From: Stenopsyche tienmushanensis
Lineage: Eukaryota > Arthropoda > Insecta > Trichoptera > Stenopsychidae
DNA length: 64,000 nucleotides
Direction of reading: 5' to 3'
Assembly: GCA_008973525.1 (NCBI GenBank)
Contig: WACJ01000214.1
Coordinates: forward strand, 124,001-188,000
The notes beneath the pieces are model-generated. The model was not told the DNA's origin. It saw only the letters and a list, made by a program, of their open reading frames with translations, and did no database searches. Every line of letters begins with the position of its first letter. Position 1 is the first letter of the stretch. This document shows positions 47,921-60,925 of this stretch, in pieces. The position numbers were made by a program, and so were the translations under genes.

Positions 47921-48295
47921 ATGGACGAGCACAGTTATCTTCGTCGCGAGCCACTTTCTCCAACCCTTCCGGCTTACGACGACACCCTTAGTACGAGGTT
48001 TTAATGACCCACCGCTGCTGTTTTCCTTGTAATATTGGCGAGAAGGACTCCACAGGGGATGAATGGCGATTGATTCCAAAGATGATTCTTTCTCCACAGC
48101 ATGTTTATTCGCTCAACTTTGAACAAGCTGTGACTGCGAGGCGTAGAAAACCCAAACTTGAGCTTAGAAGTGAATTTATACTCAAGCTGAGCCTTAGAAG
48201 AAGTTTTGATGCTCAAAGCTCACTCTAAGCTGAGCCAAAGCTGATTTGAAGTTGGCTCGAAACCTACTCAGAGGTGATTCAAAGCTCCAAGTATT
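47921..48295. other. GC-richer island with degenerate internal repeats
   Basis: Frames on both strands (47873-48228) are open and unrecognised, among them a plus frame reading EHSYLRREPLSPTLPAYDD. From 48110 to 48290 the motif AAGCTGAGCC/AAGCT...AGAAG recurs several times irregularly, suggesting an old, decayed tandem repeat. Confidence 0.3.
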
Positions 48296-49769
48296 CAGAT
48301 TGGGAGTTCCTGAAATTATATTATTATACACTTCCAGTTCTATTTATTGTAACTTCAGTATATTATATACAATGTTATATTTAGTACCTACATAATATCT
48401 TTAAAATTTTAGACATTTTCTGCTTAGAAGCAGCAATGGAAAATAATACCTAAATTAAAGAGAGTAAATTCGATAATACATATTTATGTAGAATGCTTAT
48501 TATAAAAAGAAATGTTTAAAATTATGCTATAAAATAAGTTTTCAATAAAAATATCAAAAATAAATCACTTGGGATTGAACTGAAAGTCATAAACCGTAAA
48601 TGTTTGAAACTGAACCGGAGCAAAACCCGAAATAAAAATAAATAACGGTTCGACAGAACTTTGAATTTGGTGGCTATCAACATGTTATTAAAGTTTTCTA
48701 TGATTTAATTAAATCGAGTCAAAAGTTCTCAATATCTTGTTTTGTTATACGGTTTAGTTGTACAATATGATTTTATTACATCAACCGTTTGCTCAATAAC
48801 TTAAAGCTACGTTGAAAACTTATTTAGGAAATAATTGCAATGACTGATGAAGAAAATTTAGTGTAATCCGAAAGCCAATTAGTACAGATAAAAATGCTCA
48901 AGTTGTTGAACTTGTGAATAAAAATCTATGTTATGCATACTTTTGATTTGAAAAGTAGCATTAAAAATAATGCAAAGAGCATTTTTGACTTATAAGGTGT
49001 AAATATATATTAATGAAGATTAGGCTACAAATTTCTCTTTGCTTATAAAACAATGTCTATAAGTCTTATTTTATAACCATCGTTAATATCAAATTTCTAA
49101 CTGTTATTGGACATATCCATTTCAAAAACATTAATAAAACTATGTAGGCTAAGGACAGCTTATACGTATACATTTTTTTATTATTGCGAATTAAATATAA
49201 CACAGTATAAAAATCGCATCATCTTGGACATATGGAAAAGTTCACGACTTGTTTTTTGTATGACTAAAACAACTGATTTGTATCAAATTAATTGCGAAGG
49301 AACATCTATGCAATTCTTTTGTTATGGTATAATTATTTGAACATTCCTCCAAAGATAATAGAAATCTTCCAATTGTGAGGGGGTGGATAAGTATCTATAA
49401 TGTAAGTAGGTTAAGTATCAGTATTACAGTGCTTGTAAAAATACAATCCAATGTTTTTTTTGAATGCTGTATTTAAATGGCTTTAAAAGATGATCACATT
49501 GATAATTAAAATGTGTATGTTCTGACACTGATCATTTTATATGAGCGCAGTGTTATAATATTTTGCAAATTTATAGGCACTCGAAGAACAAATAGCTTTA
49601 TTGATTTATTAATAGGACGTTCATGACCCGAGCCTGCACATGGAATAAAACACCCTATATGCGTACATACGAATCGACGTAAATACACATGCTCGAGCAG
49701 ATAAAAATAAATCATTATTTAAACGAGCAGGTTATAAGCTAACGTATGATTTATTTTAATACTTTTTTT
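48296..49769. other. AT-rich stretch, nothing recognised
   Basis: Frames at 49107-49340 and 49506-49715 are unsupported. Confidence 0.5.
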
Positions 49770-50260
49770 AGACAAAAAGACGGCGTGGGCAGATCACGTC
49801 CGCTGAAGGAACATAAAACGTCCAGAATTATTGTACTCGTACGTTCCAAAAGTTCTCGTGTTTCAAGACTCGAGGATTACACTTTGAATGAGAATAGAAA
49901 TGGCCAGCGTATTTGTAGGAGCGTGTAATGAATAATAAAATAGATGAGGTCACTTCTGGAGATGATCTATGCGAGTGAGCTTTTAGCGCGAAAGCTCGAG
50001 GCATTCGGAACAACGCCAAAACATACCCATTTAGGCGTTATCTCGCGTAAGATTTTCCGGCGTGGAAACCTACCGCCGTGTAAAATAGCAAAGATTGCCA
50101 TTTGCAATTCTCAACACAATGGTGAGAACTCTTGTCTTTTAGCCGAAGAGGTGTCGTATCTGTGCCCCAACTAGGGAGAGGATTCCCTTTGTATGAAGCA
50201 CGCCGGCTGTACGACTTTCAGAAACGCACCAGGGATTTGCAAACTATGCGAATCTTAAAT
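49770..50260. other. GC-richer island, unrecognised
   Basis: Overlapping frames of 60-76 residues (49746-49928, 49828-50019 minus, 49944-50174) have protein-like composition but no family I know. Splice-like sites are not convincing. Confidence 0.3.
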
Positions 50261-51503
50261 CATAATATTAAGATTCCGAGAAGCTCACTATAACAATCAT
50301 CGTTAATATCACAACCACGTGAAACATAAATTGTGGAGGTATCCGGTATCACTTGAGTAATATCAATGAACTTACAATCTTCATAGTCCGGTCAGGTGAC
50401 GGGTATAGTGCAACTTGGGTAGTTGAAAGAAAAGAAAAAAAAAAAACATAACGGTAACCTGAATTTATGTGTTTATTTATTTTTATATATGCCTGATTGG
50501 TGATTTAAAGTTTATTTACGAGCTGCTCATTGATCATTTGAATATCAAGTAGGTAGCTCATAATTTATGTGAACGTAGACAATACGAATGGCTACTGATT
50601 CAAGAATTTATTTAAGTATTTAATTTGCAATTAGGGAAAAGAATCGAGTTTCTCCACATTTTTTGTCTGTTCGAAAGACAATCCTTTTTTACGTAAAAAA
50701 AAACCTAATACAAACAAACAGCTTTCCATTTGATTAATAGGCGCTCAACAATAAGATGAATTTGGTTATACGACACATTTCATACAATAGAAACGCTCCT
50801 ACTTTTTCAAACTGAAAGTCAGATATAAGCAACATATTTATAACGGCTTCTTCTTCGACTTAATAAGTTAAATTTGAAAAATTAGATGCATTTTGATGTA
50901 TGTAATTTAGATGCAGAAGTATAAGTTTTAGATGCCAAAATTATTTATCGATGGCATGATTATTTCAAGCAATTTTAGCTTGATAATTTCATATCCAGAA
51001 TTGAAGAAAAATTTTTTGCAAGTACATTCGAAAATGTTAGCATTTTTGAGGCTCAACATTTATATATTTTTTTCTTTCTCGTTCTTTTATCAATCAATAT
51101 CCTTCATCAATTTATTCGAATTTTAATTTATCTGTCAAGTTTTTGTTAATTTTATCGATCAAGGGTTAGAAAAAGTTAATTACAGCATTCCAATTTTGAG
51201 AAAAAAAGCTAGTTTAGTGTTTAAAGTGATCCAAAATTGAATGAAAATTTGAAAAATGATTATAATAAAGAGGAAAAAAAACCTTTAAATAATATTCTTC
51301 TTAAAATGTTTTTCGTTATCGAGCGTAAATTAACTCCACGTTCAATTTTTCTAGTATTTATTTTTTCAGAACTAAGAAATTAGAATTAACTTTTATACAG
51401 AATCCCTTTATGTTGGTATAATATAAGGATTTTTTAAAAAAGCGATTTAAGCTTCAAATTTTATAATAAGAATTCAGGAACAAATCTAAATACTAAAATC
51501 TTA
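50261..51503. other. AT-rich stretch, nothing recognised
   Basis: Low-complexity DNA with A runs (about 50430 and 50694). Confidence 0.5.
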
Positions 51504-52309
51504 ATATATACTAGGGCTTGTCGGTTTTGAAAACCCGGTTTTTAGGTAAAAATTGTGAAATTCGAAAACCGGTTTTTTTATCCTGAAAATTCGATTTTCC
51601 AGGTAAGAAAAGATTCTTCTTAAAAGAGTTTTTAACTAGTTTTGAACCTTTTTCGCAATTAATTTTTATTTTTACAATAAGCAAGCTGTAGTAAAATGCG
51701 AACATTCTACAAAATTCTCGTAGAATGCGTGAACTGTTTATCAATTTTCATGATGAAATCATTCACTATTACCATATAATCGAAAAAAGTGAAATTTCCA
51801 AATATCAAATTTGTCCGATTTTGTGAAATTAATGTATCTTCAATCTTTCACCGACATTCAGAGGGAACAAGTTAAGAAAAACACCAACCCGATTGTTTAG
51901 GCATCAATCAATTCTGCAAAATCGGAAGTTTGGAAACATTTCAAAGTTTTTGCTTACCTTAAAAAGCTTTTACTTAATTTGTAAAATCCAAAAAACAAAT
52001 CGGAAGGAAATAGTATGTTTGCACTTAATTCAAAAAATGTAATTCTTAAAATGAGTGAAAGCATATTAACAAGGATGTATCCAAATCTCGCGGCAGAAAT
52101 AAATGTTGAAGAGGAGTATGTAGAAATAGTTGAAGAAGATATAACCTTTAACTTACTCTTTAATATTGAATAATATTCGAATAATCTTAATATACCCGTT
52201 ATTTTAATTTTATATATCTTAAAACCGATAACCGGTAGAAACCGGTTTCGCCCGAAAACTGAAAACGGCTTAAAAGAATGTCGGTTTTTGTACAAGCCCT
52301 AGTACATAC
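51504..52309 (+). mobile_element. hAT element with BED-finger remnant, 790 bp
   Basis: The element 51512-52301 begins TAGGGCTTGTCGG and ends ACAAGCCCTA, giving 10-bp inverted ends. It is flanked by ATATATAC and GTACATAC, an 8-bp duplication with two mismatches, as expected for hAT. Several AACCGGTTT-type motifs near both ends look like subterminal binding sites. Inside, plus codons 51919-52173 read KSEVWKHFKVF, then after a stop ILTRMYPNLAAEINVEEEYV. This fits the start and end of the BED zinc finger and following acidic stretch of a hAT transposase (S-x-V-W-x-x-F ... H-P-x-x-x). The zinc-binding Cys/His residues are lost, so the remnant is dead. The 113-residue antisense frame here is a shadow. 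Confidence 0.7.
51919..52173 (+). pseudogene. hAT transposase N-terminal (BED-type) remnant
   Basis: One frame, interrupted by a TAA after LKKLLLNL, carries the conserved K-S-x-V-W-x-H-F start of a BED domain, then KNKSEGNSMFALNSKN in the place of the Gly-Gly-x-T-S-N-L motif, then TRMYPNLAAEI. The CxxC and HxxxH residues expected of the finger are absent. The catalytic and dimerisation parts are not present in the element. Confidence 0.55.
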
Positions 52310-52415
52310 TAATCTACTTCTTATGAAGCACATAATTACTTAGCCTAGAAAATACAGACGTACTATATTCAAATCAATTTTAAATACATTATATTGTATC
52401 GTGGTTAATACTAAT

Positions 52416-52520
52416 ACATCACTCGTAGGCTTTTTTTACTTTAACCTTTCTTCTTCTTCATATAAGATCGTTTTTAAGCAATTTTATAAAAAAGTCCTAC
52501 GAACTTATTGAGTCATGTGT
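52416..52520. mobile_element. mariner MITE, about 105 bp
   Basis: The left end ACATCACTC...GTAGGC has lost 8 internal bases of the terminus. The right end is TCCTACGAACTTATTGAGTC plus ATGTGT. The interior resembles the 21.9 kb copy (TCTTCTTCTTCAT, GATCGTTTTTAAGCAATTTT). Confidence 0.75.
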
Positions 52521-55500
52521 TAATAATGGACATATTTTTTAAAAATATTATCTTCCAGATAAATGGGTAGTATTTTATGTAGAAATATCGATTGTATAAA
52601 ATTTTATTATGTAATTCAATAATTGCACAAAGTTCATATAGATGCCGTTGCAATTCTACTAATTAAATGTTGATGTTATCATTTGAGATGCATTTGTTGC
52701 TGAAATGCTTTAGGGGTTGAAAATATCAATCATGTATATATACGGTTTTGTTTATATAGAAAAAATAATGAAAAATTTCAAATATTTCAATCGCAGATTA
52801 GACCTCCGCTGTCATTCTTGAAGAGTGACTTTAAATATGCTAATCAGCACTTTTGATCATTTTTCAAGATGAAAATCGTGATTTCGTATGCGACCATTGT
52901 TCACTGTTTGTCATTTATGGACAGCCGACGTTCGATAGCAATCTCACTGTGTCGTAAAATGTTTATATTGTTTTAATGTATGTTGTGGACATGTTGAATA
53001 CTGTCCGGCCCTGGTGCGCTTAAATCGGTTATAACTCACTTGGCCACAATAAGGAGTTTGAGTAATGACCACCTGCAGTTTTAAGAAATCAGTATCAGGT
53101 GTCAATAGGACCGTAACTCGTGCTTGGTCATAAAAACGGCAAAAAAGGAGATTCTGAAACGTGGGCACGATTTTACACCGGGCGAATCGAAAGTCTAAAC
53201 AAAAATCGAGATGGTTTTCCGCATGGATCCGATGCTGACGCCGTATGGATCCTCGCGAAGGCAATCAGTGTCAATGTCATGAATAATCAAGAAACAAAGC
53301 GATGTTTTTTGAATGACGTGTATTTTTTGTAATCGATGCATCAATGATTAAATAGGAGTCATCAGTTGTGGCCGCGTCAAGTTAATGGTGTCGAATACAT
53401 GTGTTTGTGAGGGAGCGTGGGCGGCCCATAGTTTAAATGTGTTTTTTTTTTTAAATAAACACAGACACCTGTAAGCCTACACATTACCATCTAATAGCCG
53501 AGGATTTAAGTTTTTGGCTTATCTAATAGCACTAAACATGCATTTTAATCGGGGCTTTCCAGCTCGTCTCAGAGCGAAGCTTTATGGCCGGCTATAAATT
53601 AGAGAGCTTACGGAAGACATCGCGGACCTGTCTCAAGATATCGCGAACGGAAGACTAAACGCGATAAATATGCAAACGGTAGCTATTTTCATATCTGAAA
53701 AATAATACAGGGCCATAACATTCATTTTTTAAATAATACATGACATTTAAACGCGATCTTCAAAATATTTTATTGGGTCAAGTCCGCGTTTGTGTTTGAT
53801 GAGAAAACGACATAATATTTGCCAATAAATTAATGATAATTTTGCATGAAATGTATAAACATTATTTAGAAGATTTTATTATACTGAAACTTAAAACTGT
53901 TCATTAAATCAGATGTTCAATTTTATACATGGATATTTTAATGCGATAACATTAAATATTTACATTCTTGTATAATACAAAATTTTTCACAAATTTTTAG
54001 CAAAGATCGATGATGAATCAATAGATTTTTCATACACCCATATCGTCTGATCATACATTTACTGAAAGATGCTCAAGATTTAAGGAAAGAAAAACCGATT
54101 TAATTATACGAATAAAGATCACATAGTTAAAAGCAATAAATTATATTTTTGTGTTTTAGCAGAGAAAAGAAATAATATTCATAGTTAATTGATATAATAT
54201 CGAAGAAATCAAAAAGTTAAGAATTAGCGTCCATTAAAATCCCTATTTAAATATTATGGATTTAGTAACTGGATGATGAGAAATTGTTCCAAATTTGGCA
54301 ACATAAAAGTCAATTATCTTGTTAAGATGAGAAACTTTCGATGGCATTCTTTGGACGAAATTATATCAGATGGAATTTGTAATCTTTATTGTAGATAATT
54401 ATAAGAATGTTTAAAATATTCTATCAACTTCTCAAAAAAAGTTTTTATCTGCTATATCTTCTGCTCTATATTTAATGTCAATTTTTTGTTTAAAAGTCAT
54501 GATATTTTGATGAAGATGCATAATCTTTTATCTATTTATGACCTTTCAATATGTAGATATCGATTTTTTTTAAATTTAATAGTATGCTAATCTCCATAAA
54601 CATTAGTTGGATCTTGCTCCCGATTTTTGTGTATATAATATCATAAATATTATATTCAGTATGAGAAATATCGAATCCCATGTGGTTGTTAAGTTTCGCC
54701 TTTATAAATGATATTTGTGAGCATCTCAATCAAAATAAGAAACTACAGAGGTGTAATAAACTTAGTAATCATCTCCTTTATGATATAATTTCAAAGAGAA
54801 CCAGCACTCTTTAAAAAACATATCAATCAATATAATTTTTGCCATTTTCATGTTGTCATAATTTATCTAAAACTTTACCAATAAATATTTTCATTCTCGA
54901 AGGTTGTATTAAAAATATTGAACTTCTTAGACAGCCTTTGTAGATGGGTAAAATTATTTCAAAATCCTCTATCTACTACGTCAAAGGATCCTCAGCTGGA
55001 TTAAGTGACCTCCATGCGAATAATTGGTTGAAAATGAAATACAAAAATTCGTTTAACGTTAAACTACAGTTATTTGACTATCATAAACCAAGAAAAAATG
55101 CTAGAAAAATAGTATAAATTTTTAGGTAGCAGTTAGTGAATATTTATTATCTACATTAAATTTTATTTTAATGTAGATAATAAATTATCTACACTAAAAT
55201 TCAACAGGATTTCAATTTTTTGTCTGGTCCCATATGTTTTCCAAAATATGAATCCGGCCAGTTTTTTAAAAAGTTTGGTATTAATATAAAACTCCTATGG
55301 GTCATAGTTTGTTAACGCAAATGCTTTAATCTTTATTTACATTTTAATCAGGATCTCTGATATGAATGCAAATTTAATTGAAAGCATTGAATGTCAGCAA
55401 TTAAATGTCCAAAATATATAAGTCTTTATTTTGTACTAAGAAAGAATTGAATGATTTTTTCGAAAGGAAGAACTTAATTTCATTCGAACAAAATGGTATT

Positions 55501-58500
55501 TTATGATAAACGTTAATTCCATGCTGATACATTTATATTATATTCTGTGATATATAAATGAACAACCATGCAAAATTGCAAGAAATACAAATAAATAAGA
55601 TCAATCCAGATTTCAAAATCAACATGTCGATATATTTGATAAGATTCTTCATCAGACGTTGCTTCGTAGAGAAAAAAATATTCATTAGATTCAAAGTATT
55701 TATATTTTTCTAAATACAAAAAGAAACCGTGACCTCCAACCGAGTAGATTTGAGGTCAAAAACTCAGGTCAGAAAACTCGTTTTTTCAAACAATACATTT
55801 AGTGATCCGTACCGTACATTTGCCAAAAAAACTAAACTAGATCGCGTCTCTTCGGATACGAACTTAATGACCTAAAAATACCTATTCTCTTACTTCACGC
55901 ATTAATAAAAGACACGTAAATATGTTATTATTGCGGCTGTAAATCCACACCAAAGCCTCAAATTGCTTAGGAATGGGCGAGAGTCCGGATCGAAGCGACT
56001 TTTAGCACGGGTGTATAATTGTGATTTTATCAGTAACTAATTATTTATACGAAATTTCGAGCCGCTACTCATGTTTCACGATTTTCGTGTAAGTTGACTG
56101 TAAACGGTAATACCATATTTGAGGAATATAGCATTAAACTAACACCTAGAGATTGTTATCGTTTTTGAAAGTAACGTTTTAAATTTGTTTATATTTCGTT
56201 ATAAATATTTATAAAGGATACGCCAAGTGATCTAAATGTTTTTAGATACGTGTTCATACTGTTGAACGATACTAAACTATTCGATTTCTTAATGCAGTAA
56301 CAATGTAGATTACAAGACCTGCAGGTGATATATGTTTGCGAATTAAATCTATAAATAATAACGTGATATTTACTATGGACTAAAACGTGTAACTAAGGAT
56401 GGTCGTGTATTCCAAAGAAAATGTGTTAATAATATGATATTTTCTGTAAATAAGGAAAATAAATCTATTACATATAATTTTCCTATGATGACATATTCGT
56501 TGTGGGACTTAAAGTACCGGAGGCAGCGACATGATTTGTGTAATAAAGATGATTTTTTTATCCCATTTTATTGTTTTGATGCTGTAACTAAACTAAACCG
56601 CAGTCTACTGAATTGTTGTTGTTGCTGACATTGATAACAATTTTATAAATGTATATATATGATAATAAATTTACACATATAAGACTAAAAATATGCTGTA
56701 AAAATTAATTCAACCTTAATAGCAATAGTCCAGGAACTGATTCATTTTACCAGGATTTGTGATTAAATTTAAAAATGTGATGTAATCTTAAGGAAAATCA
56801 GAAATTAATCTATTATATTTGGAAAATTATAAGATTATTTAAAAATAATGGTTTCGTATAAATCTAAAATTTAATTGCTATTATTATGGATAACAATTTC
56901 CCATTTATCTTGTAATCCTTCGTTAATTTAAATACATGATCATGTGATTTTTATATATAGTTTAAACTATTAGAGTGTTCTTTATATATATGTTCACAGG
57001 CATAATAACTAGAATGTTGATGAACCCTTTAGTTTAATTTTTTTTGTATTATTAGCTAAGACTTATACATACTTTGCTGAGGACAGATCGTGCGGCACTC
57101 AGATTCCTGCTCTATTCACGATGCGAATCTGTTATAAATGTCTCTACAATATTGACCATGAACATAATAACTATGACAGTTTTTGAATGATTTGTTGAAG
57201 ATCTGATTCCATAATGAAATTTACAATCCGACAGCATTAAATATTGAGGTCGTTCTTCGTTTGAATGCATTTATAAAATTTTCATTGATCGATTTAACAA
57301 TTTGCGGTCATTTGTCTACTCTCAGCCACTAAAGATTTTTTACCGTTCCGGTCGTATCTCTGTCCTCAGCACACAAGGAACCATACGAATAAGTGATCTT
57401 ATCATAAACCAAAACATTGCTCCGATAAATCAGAGATAACGAAACTCAATCCACACTCGCTATGCAAAACACCGTGGCGAGTCAGTCGCCTTTTGAGAAT
57501 AAAGAAATCGACAAGCTTTAGAGATACTTTGTAGAATTTCAAATAAAGCTTTGAAAATTACGTTTAACTGTAATTAGGCATTCTTCCTTGTTAAGGTATT
57601 CCGGGGTTAAGTTTTCTAAGGCACCATTGATTCAAATAACTGCATGCATGATTATGTTCTATGTGAACAAGTTAAATGTTGAAACTTACGATGAAACTCG
57701 TATATATATATCAAATGTCGTTTTATGACATGATTGAAATTTAAATTATAATGCGCTTTTCACTTATGGTTAATTAAAATTTATGGTATGGGGTTATATT
57801 GGTTTAATAACGACGTTTAGTGCGGTTATTGGTTTTGAATGTTTAATATGCAACCTTTAAAACATAATTCAAATGGCGTCATACGTATATGAGCTTGGGA
57901 TCAAGTTCATATTGTTCACAAAATGTATTCAAAAGCCATCGAAAAAATAAGTGGCATAAGCAATTGTATTGAGTTTTCTTGAAAGTTGTCTACATTTTTT
58001 TGGGGGGAACATTAAATTAACACTCAAATAACCATAAAATTTTTACTTCTGACTATTAGCATATTTAACTTAATTTATTTTTTCACCACGAATGCGAAAA
58101 GAAAGCGACCCAACGAGCGTTCCGAGTCGTTTAAATGAACGAACTTGCTTAAAATTATGAAGCCTGGATTATGTGTGTGATTTATGAGCGATAAAATATG
58201 GAAGAAAAGCAATTATGCACAAATCATGTTTTAGCAATGAAACATTGTTATTGCACATTTTTAAGCACTTTTTAGAAATCCATCCTCAACGACGCCAATT
58301 TTTTTCGACTTACTAATACCGAGCGCCTTATATGCGATGTAGTATTGTTTTTGTTAAATTATTATTCATGAAATCTTGAATGCAAAATTTAAGATTTGAG
58401 GAGCAAAACGTAGGTGTTCATTGACATGTGTAAACATAAAATCTTCAAGAACAAAATGATACAATGTCATTCATAAGTAAAACATCGATAATATACGAAC

Positions 58501-59688
58501 ATTAGGAGATAACGTTGCTTTTATGACATTTCAATAGCTATGATTTTGCATCCGTTAGCCAAACATCTTGAATGACCTTTTTTCTTTAAATAAATATAAT
58601 AAAAATAATATATATGATTATGAAAACAACAGTATTATTTTCTCGATAAATGAAAGCATTCATTTTTTATAGGGACATTAAGCTTAAGTTTCATTCATCG
58701 GGAGTCATTTAATAAAAAGCCAAATTGTTTCTTATTTACGAAAATTTGAGCGGTGATATCAACGTAACATAATATTTAAAAAAATCATATGTCAAGCTTC
58801 TTAAATTGAGATATCAACGACGATAATGGCATAAATGGATGCTGCTTTATGAAATTTAATAATCGATATATGGTTATTAAACGGTAGCGCGTTGTTGGAA
58901 AAACATACATTTGCATAATAAAACTATACTTTTTAGTCAATAAAACATTACGTTCCTATATCGAGTCGCTATATATAGTGCATAGGCTACATTAATAATG
59001 GTAAAATATTTTAATATCGTCTTGAATATCTTGAAAATAACATATTATGTATAATTTTCTATAGCAATCGAGTTTCTTTGAAAACAACTAATTAACAATA
59101 GGTTATTTATTCATGTTGAAAAGCACAGCATTCCTGGGTGTTAAAATATTACTAATTAGTTTGAAAGAATTTTAGAATTAATTAAGATAGATCCATTTTG
59201 ATTTATGATGATAATTCTAATTATGTAAGTTGTTTGTCTATAACATCATATAATTAATTTTTGCATAATTCGAATTTGCTATAATATTAGTATTGCTACT
59301 AAAATATTAAAAATATATTGAGAAGAAGCTAGATAAAATTAATATAAATAGTTTTTAAATAATGCTCACCAAGGAACAAATGTCGATATAGTGGATTATT
59401 TTATAATAATGGGGAGTTTATGATAGATTTATGATATAAAATAACTAGGCCAATTTTGATGAAGATGGAATTAACAATCGTCTCTTTTTCAGATTATCGA
59501 AGATTTTATAAATCATGTCATTTTTCAATTTTACTTGTAAATAATAATACAAAAAAACGAAAAATCATAGCGTCTATGTGAATATAAACGTTATTAATTA
59601 ATGCCGGTCTTATATTATAATAATGCGTATCACAGATATGTTGGTTCCTAAACTATAGGTATAGGACTTGCTGCAGGTATATCAAAAA
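52521..59688. other. long AT-rich stretch with a few complex islands
   Basis: GC-richer, complex patches occur at 52800-53420, 53510-53660, 55850-56060, 57340-57500 and 58090-58330. Frames in the first (52944-53264 minus, 53120-53332 plus) overlap and are unrecognised. A 19-bp inverted repeat at 55142-55185 is listed separately. No gene or further transposon is supported. Confidence 0.45.
55142..55185. repeat. perfect 19-bp inverted repeat, 6-nt loop
   Basis: The left arm 55142-55160 (ATTTATTATCTACATTAAA) is exactly complementary to 55167-55185, and a third partial copy (ATTATCTACACTAAAA) follows at about 55184. A tight foldback of this length can arise by a template switch during replication. 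Confidence 0.7.
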
Positions 59689-60110
59689 CACATCACTCAA
59701 TAAGTTCGTAGGATGAAATATATTTTGCGCCACTATTGACAAAACCATATGATTTTTGGGAAGTATCAACTTTAGAATAATACATATCAAAATTTTATAA
59801 CAATCTGGTTTTTATTTCACAAGTTGCAGTGGTTTTAATGATGTGTGTGTGTTGATAAAGTATTGCTTTTTAATAAGAAAAAATACCGTCGAAGAAAAGC
59901 AATGGCTTGACCAGTTTTATTCGGTTTTGGCTCCATCGAGACAAATTATGTGCCGAAACTGAAGCCTATAAGCCGAAGATAAATCGTCCTACAAAAAGTA
60001 TTGAAATGTTAGCGAAGCGTTGAATGTGTCATTTTTGAAGATGAATAAAGTCGAATTTTGCTGTAAAATTGTTTTATTAGCCATCCTATGAACTTATTGA
60101 GTGATGTGTT
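59689..60110 (+). mobile_element. internally deleted mariner with both transposase termini
   Basis: The left end CATCACTCAATAAGTTCGTA and the right end TCCTATGAACTTATTGAGTG are inverted repeats of the same family as the MITEs at 14.6, 21.9 and 52.4 kb. Inside, codons from 59882 read TVEEKQWLDQFYSVLAPSRQ, like the N-terminal helix of a mariner transposase. Pieces near 59999-60050 (IEMLAKR, MCHF, then a stop at about 60044) fit its C-terminus. The middle is deleted. It shows which autonomous lineage made the MITEs in this window. Confidence 0.75.
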
Positions 60111-60169
60111 AAAATATTTTAAAATATATACGTTTTATTTACAAATTTACACGTAAAAGTTTGAATAAA

Positions 60170-60340
60170 TAGTATTTTTTTGATTGGCCTTTTGCAGTTC
60201 CTTCTATGGGATCACGCTTCTTCTTAATGTGGTGGTTTTCCGTTGCCTTACATGTGGTAAAGTAAGAATAGGATTATTTAGAAAGGTAGAGAATCTAGAA
60301 GAGAGAATTTATGAGTGAGTAGTGAAACTATACCAAGTGT
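60170..60340 (-). repeat. SINE 3' part, reverse orientation
   Basis: Reverse-complemented, this reads TTTCACTACTCACTCATAAA, a Tyr-rich stretch, then GGCAACGGAAAACCACCACA and TTAAGAAGAAG. It matches 63730-63905 in forward orientation. Confidence 0.6.
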
Positions 60341-60344
60341 TATG

Positions 60345-60533
60345 ACTTAATTTTTCAAACAACCAAACATTTTTTGTTCAAAATAGATCTTTTTATAATG
60401 TTTTCTGTAAATAATTCCACGAAAATATCTTGCTCAAGTATAGGTAAATATTTTTTTACATCTTCGCGGACCCCCAGAAATGGTTTCACGAACCCCCAGG
60501 GGTCCGCGGACACCTCTTTAAGAACCGCTAGTA
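60345..60533 (-). mobile_element. hAT end, reverse orientation
   Basis: Shares TTTTTCAAACAACCAAACAT, CTGTAAATAAT-CCACGAAAA and the GGGGTCCGCGGAC...AAGAACCGCTA terminus with the hAT copies at 18.2 and 21.3 kb, reverse-complemented. Only one end is present. Confidence 0.65.
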
Positions 60534-60795
60534 TAGTGGATTAGATCCTGGACTCTTATTATAAAGGTTCGGGTTCAAATCCAGATTGTGGGAAAGATTT
60601 TCACCGTACCAATAAATTTGTAAGTATTTCTGATCGATCGTTTCAATCCAGGTTTACCCTGATTTCCTGGATTTGAAAAAGTAAATGCTGAGGCGATTAA
60701 TAAAGTCGTGCAGGGATGCCCATGAGTGAGTGATTGAATTTGAAACAATAATTAAATGATCGTTTATATATAATGTTAGTATCACTTCTTCTTAG
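60529..60795 (+). repeat. tRNA-headed SINE, forward copy
   Basis: The head has a box A-like TAGTATAGTGGA (60529-60540) and a box B-like GGTTCAAATCC (60572-60582), spaced as in tRNA genes. This is followed by a body (CACCGTACCAATAAATTTGT, CTGATCGATCG, TCAATCCAGGTTTACC, GCTGAGGCGATTAATAAAGT) that recurs at 63.6 kb. A tRNA-derived RNA polymerase III promoter with an unrelated body is the usual SINE plan. It is inserted next to the hAT end. Confidence 0.65.
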
Positions 60796-60925
60796 GAAAT
60801 CAGAGTAAATCTGGATCGATCAGAAATATTAATATTTCCGATCTCCCAAATTTGTTGGTACGGTGAAAATTCTACCACGATCTGGATTTGAACTCGAACC
60901 TTTATAATGAGAGTCCAGGCGACTT
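60796..60925 (-). repeat. tRNA-headed SINE, reverse copy, forming an inverted pair
   Basis: Reverse-complemented, it reads TGGACTCTCATTATAAAGGT, the box B GTTCAAATCC, CACCGTACCAACAAATTTG and CTGATCGATCCAG, aligning with 60550-60660. With the forward copy it forms an inverted pair separated by about 135 bases. Confidence 0.6.

Noticed and set aside
51954..52295. 113-residue minus-strand open frame, the longest Met-started frame in the window
   Set aside because: It lies antisense inside the hAT element, opposite the BED-finger remnant, and has AT-driven composition.
52944..53264. 106-residue minus-strand frame
   Set aside because: Overlaps a plus frame of similar quality, with no motif or splice context; probably chance in a GC-richer patch.
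60529..60600. True tRNA gene at the SINE head
   Set aside because: Boxes A and B are present, but the cloverleaf does not close and the sequence continues into a repeated SINE body.
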